Both the position numbers and the translations under genes were made by a program. A stretch of 33,244 nucleotides of DNA from CAYNYI01 sp964401455 (GTDB lineage: Bacteria; Fibrobacterota; OXYB2-FULL-49-7; CAYNYI01). This document shows, piece by piece, positions 6,057 through 13,629 of the stretch. The notes beneath the pieces were generated by a model. It worked only from the letters and a program-made list of their open reading frames with translations. It made no database searches and was not told the origin of the DNA. How positions within the stretch are numbered: the stretch's first letter is position 1; every line of letters begins with the position of its first letter. The stretch is from contig CAYNYI010000017.1 of assembly GCA_964401455.1 (NCBI GenBank), forward strand, positions 1 to 33,244, given 5' to 3'.

Positions 6057-6715
6057 TAAAAACCGATCCTCATGGAGGCATAGAAAGCACCGGTCAGCTT
6101 ATTAAATACGCCTCAGAAATATCATCCTCAGTCAAAAAACGGCTCCGGGAATTCCGGGGTCCGTATTCTGACCGGGATCTCTTCCGGGAACTTGTGTTTT
6201 GTATTCTTACCGCGGGTGCGAGCGCGGTCATGGGGGTGCGGTCGGTTGAATCCTTGGGAGACAGTATTTTCGACAGCAGCGCGGCTGAACTCGCAGCTCT
6301 TTTAAAAGGGCATCATCGTTATCCTAACGCGAGGGCAGGATATATTGTACGGACCCGTGATTATCTCAAGGCAGAGTGGAATATGGATATGAACGGAATT
6401 ATAAATAGTCATTTCAGAGACAGGCAAAAAAGAAGGGACTTTTTTGCCTCCAAAAACATCGTGGGTATAGGATACAAAGAAGCCTCCCATTTTCTTAGAA
6501 ATACCGGGCATAAAGGATATGCCATTCTGGATAAACATGTTCTCGCTTTTTTACGGCAGTTTGGAGTAATAAACGAAGAAGACATTCCTTCCAACAGAAA
6601 ACGTTATCTGGAAATTGAAAATAAGATGAAAAATTTCGCGGAACGTATCGGTATAGATTTTGATGAACTGGATATAGTGCTTTGGTCAGCGAAGACCGGG
6701 GAAATTTTGAAATAA
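6047..6715 (+). CDS. ogg: 8-oxoguanine DNA glycosylase/lyase, Ogg2 family
   Basis: Base-excision repair enzyme that removes 8-oxoguanine and nicks the site. The reading frame closely follows the archaeal Methanocaldococcus Ogg pattern as I recall it: C-F-C-I-L-T-A at the start of the fold, G-I-G-Y-K-E-A-S-H-F-L-R-N in the helix-hairpin-helix, I-L-D-K-H-V-L with the catalytic Asp, then R-Y-L-E-I-E-N and a C-terminal lysine. Catalytic Lys is near residue 144 and Asp near 162. The first conventional start, GTG 6194, falls inside the conserved core (V-F-C-I-L-T-A), so it is too late. The frame is open back to 5996 with no ATG, GTG or TTG; CTG 6047, preceded by a G-rich run at 6033-6039, is the best guess, giving 222 residues. 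Its place in an oxygen-defence run fits its substrate. Confidence 0.85.
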   Translation: MEIIKTDPHGGIESTGQLIKYASEISSSVKKRLREFRGPYSDRDLFRELVFCILTAGASAVMGVRSVESLGDSIFDSSAAELAALLKGHHRYPNARAGYIVRTRDYLKAEWNMDMNGIINSHFRDRQKRRDFFASKNIVGIGYKEASHFLRNTGHKGYAILDKHVLAFLRQFGVINEEDIPSNRKRYLEIENKMKNFAERIGIDFDELDIVLWSAKTGEILK

Positions 6716-6739
6716 TATTTAATTTAAGGACGTATTATT

Positions 6740-7930
6740 ATGGAACACCGCAAAATAAAAAACGGAATAATATCTGTCGGGGCATCTGATCCGGACAGGC
6801 GTCTTTTTGACGAATTGATCCCTCTTCCGGAGGGGACAACTTATAATTCCTACCTTGTTAAAGGTTCGGAGAAAACTGCGCTCATAGATACTGTTGATCC
6901 TCATCTTGAACATATTCTTTTTGAGAATCTTTCACGGTCCGGTGTCTCGAATATTGATTATGTTGTAGCAAATCATGCTGAACAGGACCACTCGGGCACC
7001 CTGCCGAAAATACTCGAAAAATATCCGCAGGCTGTTGTCTTATGCTCCGAGAAATGTTCCGGATTTCTGCAGAACCTGCTCCGGATTCCTTCCAAAAAGA
7101 TAAAGACAGTCCGGGATGGCGAAGAAGTCTCCCTCGGAGACCGTACGCTTCAGTTTTTAAGCACTCCCTGGGTGCATTGGCCGGAAACAATGGTTACATG
7201 GCTTAAAGAGGACCGGATACTTTTTTCCTGCGACTATTTCGGCGCTCATCTTGCGCGCAGCGGGCTATATGTTAAAGACCGGGGTCTTGCTTATGAAGCC
7301 GCGAAACGGTATTTTGCGGAGATAATGATGCCGTTTCGGAACCCTATCCGAAAAAACATGGAAAAGGTGCGGGCATTGGATATAGATATTATCGCTCCGA
7401 GTCATGGCCAGCTTTATGATGACCCTTCATTTATTCTTGATGCCTATGATGACTGGGTCTCCGACAGGGTCCAAAACATGGTGCTGCTTCCTTTTGTATC
7501 CATGCACGGCAGCACTTTGAGGATGGTTGAAAAACTTCAGTACCTCCTGGAGGAAAGGGGTATTGATGTTCTGCGTTTCGATTTGCCCCGCACAGATCTC
7601 GGTACTCTGGCAATTGAGCTTGTGGACGCCGCGACACTTGTTCTTGGCACACCTGCTTTTCTTACGGGTCCTCACCCGGTAGCCGCATACGGAGCGTCTC
7701 TGGTTAACGCTCTGAGGCCTAAACTTAAAAATGTTTCCCTTATTGGTTCATACAGCTGGGGACACAAAGTTGACAAAGGTATTGCCTCGATCTTGAGCGG
7801 ACTCAAAGCAAATATGCTTGAACCGGTAATGTCTAACGGTCTTCCGTCCTCCGAAACCGATAAAGACCTCGAAAGACTTGCCGACGAAATTTTTGAGGAA
7901 CATAAAAAAGAGGGGATTATATCTAAATGA
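6740..7930 (+). CDS. fprA: Flavodiiron protein (O2 reductase, FprA type)
   Basis: Protein of 396 residues, the usual length of a two-domain flavodiiron protein. The N-terminal metallo-beta-lactamase domain carries the diiron ligands H79-x-E81-x-D83-H84, H146, D165 and H222, at near-canonical numbering. The C-terminal flavodoxin domain starts near 248 (V-S-M-H-G-S-T-L-R-M) and would bind FMN. It reduces O2 (or NO) to water with electrons from rubredoxin, which is encoded upstream. The ATG has AAGGA ahead. Its last codons overlap zwf by ATGA, so O2 reduction and NADPH generation are translationally coupled. O2 versus NO preference cannot be told from sequence; context favours O2. Confidence 0.95.
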   Translation: MEHRKIKNGIISVGASDPDRRLFDELIPLPEGTTYNSYLVKGSEKTALIDTVDPHLEHILFENLSRSGVSNIDYVVANHAEQDHSGTLPKILEKYPQAVVLCSEKCSGFLQNLLRIPSKKIKTVRDGEEVSLGDRTLQFLSTPWVHWPETMVTWLKEDRILFSCDYFGAHLARSGLYVKDRGLAYEAAKRYFAEIMMPFRNPIRKNMEKVRALDIDIIAPSHGQLYDDPSFILDAYDDWVSDRVQNMVLLPFVSMHGSTLRMVEKLQYLLEERGIDVLRFDLPRTDLGTLAIELVDAATLVLGTPAFLTGPHPVAAYGASLVNALRPKLKNVSLIGSYSWGHKVDKGIASILSGLKANMLEPVMSNGLPSSETDKDLERLADEIFEEHKKEGIISK

Positions 7931-9384
7931 GCCCTTGTATTAGACACAATAGTACTGATATTTTCAGCGGCCGGAAACCGGATAATTGTGTTATTATTAT
8001 CTTCGGAGGATCGGGTCACCTTGCTTTGAGAAAATTGCTGCCCGCTTTGTCCTCCCTTTACAGCAAGGGGAAAATGCCGGAAAAGTTTTTTGTGGCCGGT
8101 TGCGGAAGAAAAGATCTTCCTGAGGATTTCTACCGCGGTCTAAAAGAAATTGATGATGATTTCTCGGAAAATGTAATCTATCAAAAGGTTCTCTATACCG
8201 GCGAGGGTATTCTAAAGCTCAGGGACAGACTTATGAAAGAGTGTACAAAAAGAAATATTCCTCCCAACTTTGTCTATTATATGGCTACGCCATCATCAGC
8301 GTACTGTGTAATTTCAAATTATCTTAATGAGGCGGGAATGATATATCCTTCCGAAAAGAATAACTGGTCTCGGGCGGTTTTTGAAAAACCCTACGGCAGA
8401 GACCGAAAGTCGGCTTCCGTATTGAATTCTGATCTTCTGAATAATTTCAATGAATGTCAGATATACCGCATAGATCATTATCTCGGTAAGGCCGCGGTTC
8501 AGAATATCCTGATTTTCAGATTTTTAAACTCAATTTTTGCGCCGGTATGGAACCGCGAATATATTTCAGATATTCAGATTTTCTCTTCCGAAGATGAAGG
8601 GGTGGGAGGTCGTGCCTCATATTTCGATGCCGCCGGAATAATAAGGGATATGGTGCAGAACCATCTTATGCAGGTTCTTTGTCTTCTGACAATGGATAAA
8701 CCTGAGGATTTCGGATCAGACAGTATCCGCGACCGCAAAAAAGAACTTCTCGGCGGCCTTTCCGCGCAAAGCGGAGGACAAAAATTCTGCACCGGGGTAT
8801 ATAAAGGATACAAAGATGAGCCGGGCATACCCGAAGGTTCGCGCACGCCTACATTTGTCTGTGTCCGTATGGAGCTTACTAAAGGAAACCTCGCCGGCGT
8901 ACCTGTTTTTTTATCGGCGGGAAAGAAGCTCTCCCGGCGCGGCACAGATATCGCTGTTAATTTTAAGCGTCCTGTATATCCGGGCAAAATTAACGTGTCG
9001 GATGTGCCGTCAAACAGAATAATATTTAAAATTCAGCCATCAGCCGGTATAATCCTGGATATCGCCGGAAAAAATATAGCAGGGGAAGGGTTTTCCGTCA
9101 GCGCAAATAAAATGAATTTCTGTTACAGTTCCTCCGCGGTGCCCGAGGCTTACGAGACACTTCTTATGGATGTCCTCAGGGGGGGCTCGGCTCTTTTTGT
9201 CCGTTCAGATGAGACAGAGGCGGCATGGAAAGTCATAGATCCTGTTATTGCCGAATCCGAAAAACTCGAAAATATTCAGGAATACAACCCCGGAGAGTAT
9301 ATCCCGGAATGCGCGGCCGCTTTAATGAAAGAGGAGGGGATTGAGCCTGTGGATTTTAGGAGATACGCTAATGACTGTACCTGA
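7927..9384 (+). CDS. zwf: Glucose-6-phosphate dehydrogenase (unusual nucleotide-binding motif)
   Basis: Protein of 485 residues, the normal length, catalysing the first oxidative pentose-phosphate step and making NAD(P)H. The substrate site R-I-D-H-Y-L-G-K (181-188) is intact, as is E-K-P-Y-G (153-157). The dinucleotide-binding loop reads F-G-G-S-G-H-L-A-L-R-K-L (26-37), whereas the family almost always has G-x-S-G-D-L; here Asp is replaced by His at 31. This may alter coenzyme preference or just be lineage drift. The start overlaps fprA (ATGA) and the end overlaps pgl, so the three are probably made together. The product would supply reductant for the rubredoxin-linked O2 and peroxide reductases, an inference from context. 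Confidence 0.93.
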   Translation: MSPCIRHNSTDIFSGRKPDNCVIIIFGGSGHLALRKLLPALSSLYSKGKMPEKFFVAGCGRKDLPEDFYRGLKEIDDDFSENVIYQKVLYTGEGILKLRDRLMKECTKRNIPPNFVYYMATPSSAYCVISNYLNEAGMIYPSEKNNWSRAVFEKPYGRDRKSASVLNSDLLNNFNECQIYRIDHYLGKAAVQNILIFRFLNSIFAPVWNREYISDIQIFSSEDEGVGGRASYFDAAGIIRDMVQNHLMQVLCLLTMDKPEDFGSDSIRDRKKELLGGLSAQSGGQKFCTGVYKGYKDEPGIPEGSRTPTFVCVRMELTKGNLAGVPVFLSAGKKLSRRGTDIAVNFKRPVYPGKINVSDVPSNRIIFKIQPSAGIILDIAGKNIAGEGFSVSANKMNFCYSSSAVPEAYETLLMDVLRGGSALFVRSDETEAAWKVIDPVIAESEKLENIQEYNPGEYIPECAAALMKEEGIEPVDFRRYANDCT

Positions 9385-10018
9385 GATAGAAATAATACCT
9401 GTACGCGATTATACAGAAGCTGCCGCCGCCGCAAACGGTTTTATTGCTCCGTCCGGTATATGCGCACTCTCCGGCGGCAGCACATATAGAAAAATTCTGG
9501 AAAAGTGGTTTGAAATGGGTATCAGCCCCAATGCAGAATTTTTCCCGGCGGATGAACGGCTTGTTCCTGAAGACGACCCGGAAAGTAACTGGGGCAACCT
9601 TTCCAGAGTTTTTTTTATACCTTCGGGTAACAGTGCGTCCGCTTCAAATTTCTTTATATCCGCTTTGTCCTACTCAAAAAAACTTATTGAGCGGTTCGGA
9701 AATGAAGTTTCATATTTCGACACGGTTTTTCTCGGAATCGGTAACGACGGTCATACCGCTTCTCTTTTTCCGGACGGAGAACTTGGTGAAGATCATAAAA
9801 TCCCGGTAATCGAGACTGTCAGCCCTGTTCCTCCATACAGGCGGCTCAGTCTTTCGGCTGCCGCAATTAGAAAAAGCGGTAAGCGTGTGTTTACGGTAAT
9901 GGGGGAGAATAAACGCGGTATTCTGCGAAAATTCCTCGCGCTGGACAGATCACTGCCCTGCGTAAAAGTATTATCCCGCAGTAAAAATAATTATCTTATA
10001 ACTGATATAGAATTCTAA
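9371..10018 (+). CDS. pgl: 6-phosphogluconolactonase
   Basis: Protein of 215 residues in the DevB/NagB-like fold, hydrolysing 6-phosphogluconolactone, the product of the preceding enzyme. Signature segments are S-G-G-S-T (phosphate loop, near residue 34), F-P-A-D-E-R and G-I-G-N-D-G-H-T-A-S-L-F-P. The ATG at 9371 has TTAGGAGA 7 bases ahead; the earlier in-frame start at 9341 lacks a ribosome-binding site and would lie deeper in zwf. It overlaps zwf by 14 bases. A 6-phosphogluconate dehydrogenase gene is not present here. Confidence 0.94.
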   Translation: MTVPEIEIIPVRDYTEAAAAANGFIAPSGICALSGGSTYRKILEKWFEMGISPNAEFFPADERLVPEDDPESNWGNLSRVFFIPSGNSASASNFFISALSYSKKLIERFGNEVSYFDTVFLGIGNDGHTASLFPDGELGEDHKIPVIETVSPVPPYRRLSLSAAAIRKSGKRVFTVMGENKRGILRKFLALDRSLPCVKVLSRSKNNYLITDIEF

Positions 10019-10033
10019 AGAAAGGGGAAAAAG

Positions 10034-10519
10034 ATGGATGATCTCTATAATATCAATGAGATTTTCGAAATTGCCAAGCAGATTGAGAAAAACGGCAGTG
10101 ACTTTTATCATAAAGCAGCGGAGGTAAACGGGGATTATAAAAACTTTCTTATTGAAATCGCCCATCAGGAAGAAGACCATTACCAGATATTCAATAACAT
10201 GCAAAAAGAGATGTCCGGAAAACAAGAAGAAGACATGGTTGATGTTCAGGATGAGGCGCACAGATTTCTCAGAGCGATAGCATCGGAAATTGTATTTAAA
10301 AACAAAGAAAGAGAAAGCGGAGCGGCTCCTGTTTTTAAATCTATCAGAGATCTTTTTGAAACCGCCCTCGGTAAGGAAAAGGACAGCATAATTTACTATA
10401 TGGGAATTCGTGAAATAGTGCCGGCTTCCTTCGGCAAGGATAAAATAGACAATATAATACTGGAAGAGAAACGACACATCACATGGCTCAAGGAACGATT
10501 CGGGAAGTATATGAAATAA
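10034..10519 (+). CDS. Rubrerythrin-like ferritin-fold diiron protein (third copy)
   Basis: Protein of 161 residues with the ferritin-like pattern and no rubredoxin domain. Likely ligands are E18, E46-x-x-H49, E115 and E145-x-x-H148. The sequence differs clearly from the copy at 4735 and the membrane-bound copy at 5187, so this is an old paralogue or separate family member rather than a recent duplicate. AAAGGGGA lies before the ATG, 15 bases after pgl. It is 10 bases before the alternative-oxidase-like gene, suggesting linked roles. Its substrate is unknown; peroxide, O2 or iron handling is likely from family and context. Confidence 0.85.
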   Translation: MDDLYNINEIFEIAKQIEKNGSDFYHKAAEVNGDYKNFLIEIAHQEEDHYQIFNNMQKEMSGKQEEDMVDVQDEAHRFLRAIASEIVFKNKERESGAAPVFKSIRDLFETALGKEKDSIIYYMGIREIVPASFGKDKIDNIILEEKRHITWLKERFGKYMK

Positions 10520-10529
10520 GGAATTGTTA

Positions 10530-11198
10530 ATGGATGAAAATTTAAAAAAAGAGCAGGAAAAGACCCTCGGCACCGAGGTTATGAGGCCGAATTTTATTCT
10601 TCGTATAGCGGTCGTCGCCTTTGATATACTGTATGGAAAAAAAAGGACACTTCCCAAATTCAGGGTGCTTGAAATTCTTGCCCGTTATCCTTATACCGCA
10701 TGGGAAAACGGAGCCTATCATGTTGTTACATCGGCTTTCTGCTCTTCTGTAAGCGGAGAAAAAAAGGATAAGGTCGAATATGTGTTAAGGCATATTGCTA
10801 TGGGGAGGAAAGCCCAGGACAATGAACAATGGCATCTGGTTCTGCTTGATGAGCAGATAAAAAACCTCGGAATCAAACAGGGCTTTTTCCGTCACAAAAT
10901 TATTCCGCCTTTGCTTACGTTCGGATATTACTGGTTGACACGTTTTATGTACCGGGTCAGGCCTTCATGGTCGTTTCATATGAACGCTGCCTTCGAATCT
11001 CATGCCGAGCATGAATATATGAAAATGGCGAAAGAAAACCCGGACTGGGAAAACATGAAAATTCAATCCGAGTACTTTAATTATTATCCTGAGTGTCAAT
11101 CACTTTCGGATCTTATACGGAGAATCGGTCTGGATGAAAGAGAGCATATGGAAGAGTCTCTGGAAGAATGCCGCAGGCTGGCAAATTCCGGATCATAA
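10530..11198 (+). CDS. Alternative-oxidase-like membrane diiron protein
   Basis: Protein of 222 residues laid out like alternative oxidase (AOX/PTOX). The six carboxylate and histidine ligands of that family can be placed in order: E48 (V-L-E-I-L), E99-x-x-H102 in N-E-Q-W-H-L (AOX N-E-R-M-H-L), E156 (F-E-S-H-A-E-H-E-Y, AOX L-E-E-E-A-x-H-x-Y) and E203-x-x-H206 (D-E-R-E-H). The spacing within each E-x-x-H pair is exact. AOX is an interfacial quinol oxidase reducing O2 to water, and the amphipathic segment around 124-143 fits membrane association. No AOX signature is fully conserved, so this is a distant relative with uncertain donor. ATG 10530 with AAGGA 8 bases ahead is preferred to TTG 10524. 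It ends the run, right at a terminator. Confidence 0.75.
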   Translation: MDENLKKEQEKTLGTEVMRPNFILRIAVVAFDILYGKKRTLPKFRVLEILARYPYTAWENGAYHVVTSAFCSSVSGEKKDKVEYVLRHIAMGRKAQDNEQWHLVLLDEQIKNLGIKQGFFRHKIIPPLLTFGYYWLTRFMYRVRPSWSFHMNAAFESHAEHEYMKMAKENPDWENMKIQSEYFNYYPECQSLSDLIRRIGLDEREHMEESLEECRRLANSGS

Positions 11199-11233
11199 AA
11201 AAGCCCCGCCGCATAAAGCGGCCAGGGCTTTTT
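11198..11233. terminator. Bidirectional terminator between AOX-like gene and tRNA-Leu
   Basis: The outer stem AAAAAGCCC (11198-11206) pairs with GGGCTTTTT (11225-11233), and the inner stem GCCGC (11208-11212) pairs with GCGGC (11218-11222) around ATAAA. The T run on one side and A run on the other make it work in both directions. It closes the plus-strand oxygen-defence run and the minus-strand tRNA-Leu transcript. Confidence 0.88.
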
Positions 11234-11237
11234 AAAA

Positions 11238-11325
11238 TGGTACCGAGGACCGGAATCGAACCGGTACGGACAAAAAGTCCAAGGGATTTTAAGTCCCTTG
11301 TGTCTACCAATTCCACCACCCCGGC
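11238..11325 (-). tRNA. tRNA-Leu (anticodon UAA)
   Basis: An 88-base class II tRNA on the minus strand with encoded CCA (11238-11240). The acceptor GCCGGGG pairs with CCTCGGT through two G-U pairs. The anticodon loop C-T-T-A-A-A-A places TAA at 11289-11291. A long variable arm (GGACTTTTTGTCC region) and the T-loop TTCGATT are present. Sequence order is close to bacterial tRNA-Leu(UAA). A TATAAT hexamer on the minus strand (11375-11380) about 50 bases upstream could be its -10 box, but the -35 match is weak. Confidence 0.97.
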
Positions 11326-11416
11326 ACTTATTGCCGGTTCCTAATATATTAATTACCCTCCTTTTCAGGCAAGGATTATACTCGGGATTTCATCCGTTTC
11401 AGAAAATAATTACGGA

Positions 11417-12094
11417 CTAATTGTTCTTTCTGACAATTATCTCCTCAATAACAGGGGGCTCCTCCGGTCTGTTCGCTCTGCCTGTAGGGGAATTCGCGAT
11501 CTTGTCCGCCACATCCATACCTGACATTACCTTCCCGAAGGCGGTGTACTGCCCGTCAAGATGGGTAGAGTTCGCGTGCATAATGAAAAACTGGCTGCCC
11601 GCTCCGGCCTTTTTGTCGGCAGGGCGCGCCATAGAAAGAATACCTCTTGCATGGCTTATATTGTTGAATTCATGAGGAATTGAGAAGGCCGGTCCGCCGA
11701 GTCCGTCATTGGCTGGATTATTGTCTTTTGAGTTCGGGTCCCCGCCCTGTATCATAAAGCCGGGTATGACCCGGTGAAATACCGTTCCCTCATAAAAACC
11801 GCTTTCGGCTCTTGCCAAAAAGGAGAGGCAGGTCAGAGGTGCTTTTTCAGGGAAGAAGGAGACAGTAATGGTTCCGGCCGTGGTTTTTATATCCGCTTCC
11901 ATTGCTTTCATTCTGGATGCGGCTTCATTGAGCGATAAAGCTGACGGCAGCAGTTTTTTGTTTTCTTCTTTCTGTTTTTTAATTTCATCGCGCAGCGAAG
12001 AGTTTTCATTCTCAAAATTTTCGATTTTCCGGCTCCAGGTGCATCCTCCGGCTGTTAGAATAAGAACAATAAGTAAGGATATCGTTTTTTTCAT
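11417..12094 (-). CDS. Cyclophilin-type peptidyl-prolyl isomerase, lipoprotein
   Basis: Protein of 225 residues. A lipoprotein signal peptide ends in L-T-A-G-G-C with the lipidated cysteine at 18. A short charged coiled-coil (about 25-50) follows, then a cyclophilin domain with F-H-R-V-I-P-G-F-M-I-Q-G-G-D, G-S-Q-F-F-I and H-L-D-G-Q-Y-T-A-F-G, the core of the active site. It catalyses proline cis-trans isomerisation and is probably tethered to an envelope membrane facing the periplasm. The start at 12094 is chosen because it gives a proper signal peptide and has AAGGCGG ahead; an upstream in-frame ATG at 12124 would add ten residues. Signals for inner or outer membrane sorting are not clear. 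Confidence 0.93.
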   Translation of the reverse strand: MKKTISLLIVLILTAGGCTWSRKIENFENENSSLRDEIKKQKEENKKLLPSALSLNEAASRMKAMEADIKTTAGTITVSFFPEKAPLTCLSFLARAESGFYEGTVFHRVIPGFMIQGGDPNSKDNNPANDGLGGPAFSIPHEFNNISHARGILSMARPADKKAGAGSQFFIMHANSTHLDGQYTAFGKVMSGMDVADKIANSPTGRANRPEEPPVIEEIIVRKNN

Positions 12095-12190
12095 TATGTC
12101 CGCCTTCTTGATACAGGTTGTCATTCATAAAGAAATATTATAGATTTTATTTATAGGATAAAATATTTCTTTTAAATACGGTTGTCAACT

Positions 12191-13558
12191 ATGCTTATTC
12201 TTATTACAGTGTTTTTTGTCGCTGCTCTTACTTATGCGGAAACGAGTCATGAATTTCTCGGTTTCAGGCCTGTTGATGAGGGCAGAGCGATTAATTCGGC
12301 GCATTCGGCGGCAGTAAGCCCCGATGGCAGAAATCTTTATATAGCCGGACATAGAGGGCTTTACTGGTTCAGGACAGATACCGCTTCGGGCGGTGTCGAT
12401 CCGGGCGGGTTTATTCGTAATTCCGGTCCGGACGGAAACTTCAGCGGAAAGGCCGTGGCTGTTTCACCCTCCGGAACATCCGTTGCGGTAATAACAGAAA
12501 ATGACGGGCTTCTTTTATATTCGCGTGACAGTGAGACCGGTGCTCTTAACAGCTTTTTTTCGGATACTTCTTTGTCTGGCGGCAGTGTCGCTTTTTCGCA
12601 TGACGGTAACTTTATTTTCTGCGCTTCGGACGGACTGTTTTCTTACAGAGTGGATTTACAGAATAAAAACGCCTCAAGGGTTTATGGATTTACCGGTGAA
12701 GGCCGACTCTTCGAGAATATAGCGGTTAAGCCCGAAGGAAATATTATTTTCCTGTCCTCTTATAATGATGACGGCATATACACCTTTAAAGTCAATTCGA
12801 CCGGAATCGCGGTTTTGACCGACTCCTCCGATAACGGTCTCGGAGAGATGTTTAATACTCAGTCGTTTGCTGTTTCTCCGGACGGGAAAAACCTGTATGC
12901 CGGTGCGCGGGGAGGTATATCCTGGTTTCTTATAGACAAAAACGGCTCTCTTTCGTATGCGGGCGCTGTAAAGGCGGGCACCGGTCTAAAGGGTTTTGAT
13001 GACTGCCGGGGGCTTACTCTCTCGCCGGACGGTAAAAAGCTTTACGCCGCTGACTGGTTTGACAGCAGCACGGTGTTCTTTTTTAGACGCGACCCTGAGG
13101 ACGGAGCGCTGATATTCGGAGAAAACCTTAATAAAAAGGCTTCCTGGAGCCCCGGTCTCGCAGGGGCAAACTCCGCGGCTGCCGGTCCGGGGGGGAAGTT
13201 TGTCTATTTTAGCGGAATGGCCAATAACACCGTGGCATGGTTCCGTGTTGATGAAATACCTGTAGCAAAATCAGAATCAGGATTAAACCGTCCAGTCCGG
13301 TTCAGCATGCAGGAGCCTCAGCCTAATCCTTTTAACCCTGTGACCGCTGTCAGCTTTTCTCTGCCGGCGCCTCTGGCTGTAAGGCTCCGTGTTTATGACT
13401 CTGCCGGAAGATCTGTATCCGAAATATTTAGAGGGGAAATGAAGGCCGGAACGCACAGTCTTAAATGGGAAGCCGGAGGTTTTGCCTCGGGTGTTTATTA
13501 TTTCAAACTTAATGCCGGGGTTTATGAGGCGGTAAGAAAAGCCTCACTTGTAAAGTGA
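12191..13558 (+). CDS. Secreted beta-propeller protein with type IX sorting domain
   Basis: Protein of about 455 residues. A short hydrophobic signal peptide (about 1-16) is followed by seven or so repeats with S-P-D-G-x-x-L/V-Y cores, typical of a lactonase-like or YVTN-like beta-propeller. The C-terminal 75 residues hold P-N-P-F-N-P, then V-Y-D-S-A-G-R and G-V-Y-Y-F-K-L, a type A sorting domain of the T9SS, which is cleaved on export across the outer membrane. Function is unknown: such propellers bind ligands or sugars, or are enzymes, and no catalytic residues stand out. The signal peptide lacks the usual basic N-terminus. ATG 12191 and TTG 12182 are both possible starts, neither with a good ribosome-binding site. 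Confidence 0.85.
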   Translation: MLILITVFFVAALTYAETSHEFLGFRPVDEGRAINSAHSAAVSPDGRNLYIAGHRGLYWFRTDTASGGVDPGGFIRNSGPDGNFSGKAVAVSPSGTSVAVITENDGLLLYSRDSETGALNSFFSDTSLSGGSVAFSHDGNFIFCASDGLFSYRVDLQNKNASRVYGFTGEGRLFENIAVKPEGNIIFLSSYNDDGIYTFKVNSTGIAVLTDSSDNGLGEMFNTQSFAVSPDGKNLYAGARGGISWFLIDKNGSLSYAGAVKAGTGLKGFDDCRGLTLSPDGKKLYAADWFDSSTVFFFRRDPEDGALIFGENLNKKASWSPGLAGANSAAAGPGGKFVYFSGMANNTVAWFRVDEIPVAKSESGLNRPVRFSMQEPQPNPFNPVTAVSFSLPAPLAVRLRVYDSAGRSVSEIFRGEMKAGTHSLKWEAGGFASGVYYFKLNAGVYEAVRKASLVK

Positions 13559-13629
13559 AAAAGATGCTCCGATTTATCTTTACAAATAATGGTAAGAATA
13601 ATTAATTTATCTTCAGTTATCTTGGGTAT

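Noticed and set aside
11113..11319. Minus-strand open frame through the tRNA-Leu
   Set aside because: Its sequence runs through the tRNA and terminator; frames like this arise by chance over tRNAs.
13562..13584. Hairpin after the T9SS propeller gene as terminator
   Set aside because: The stem is only six weak A-T-rich pairs with a long loop and no T run.
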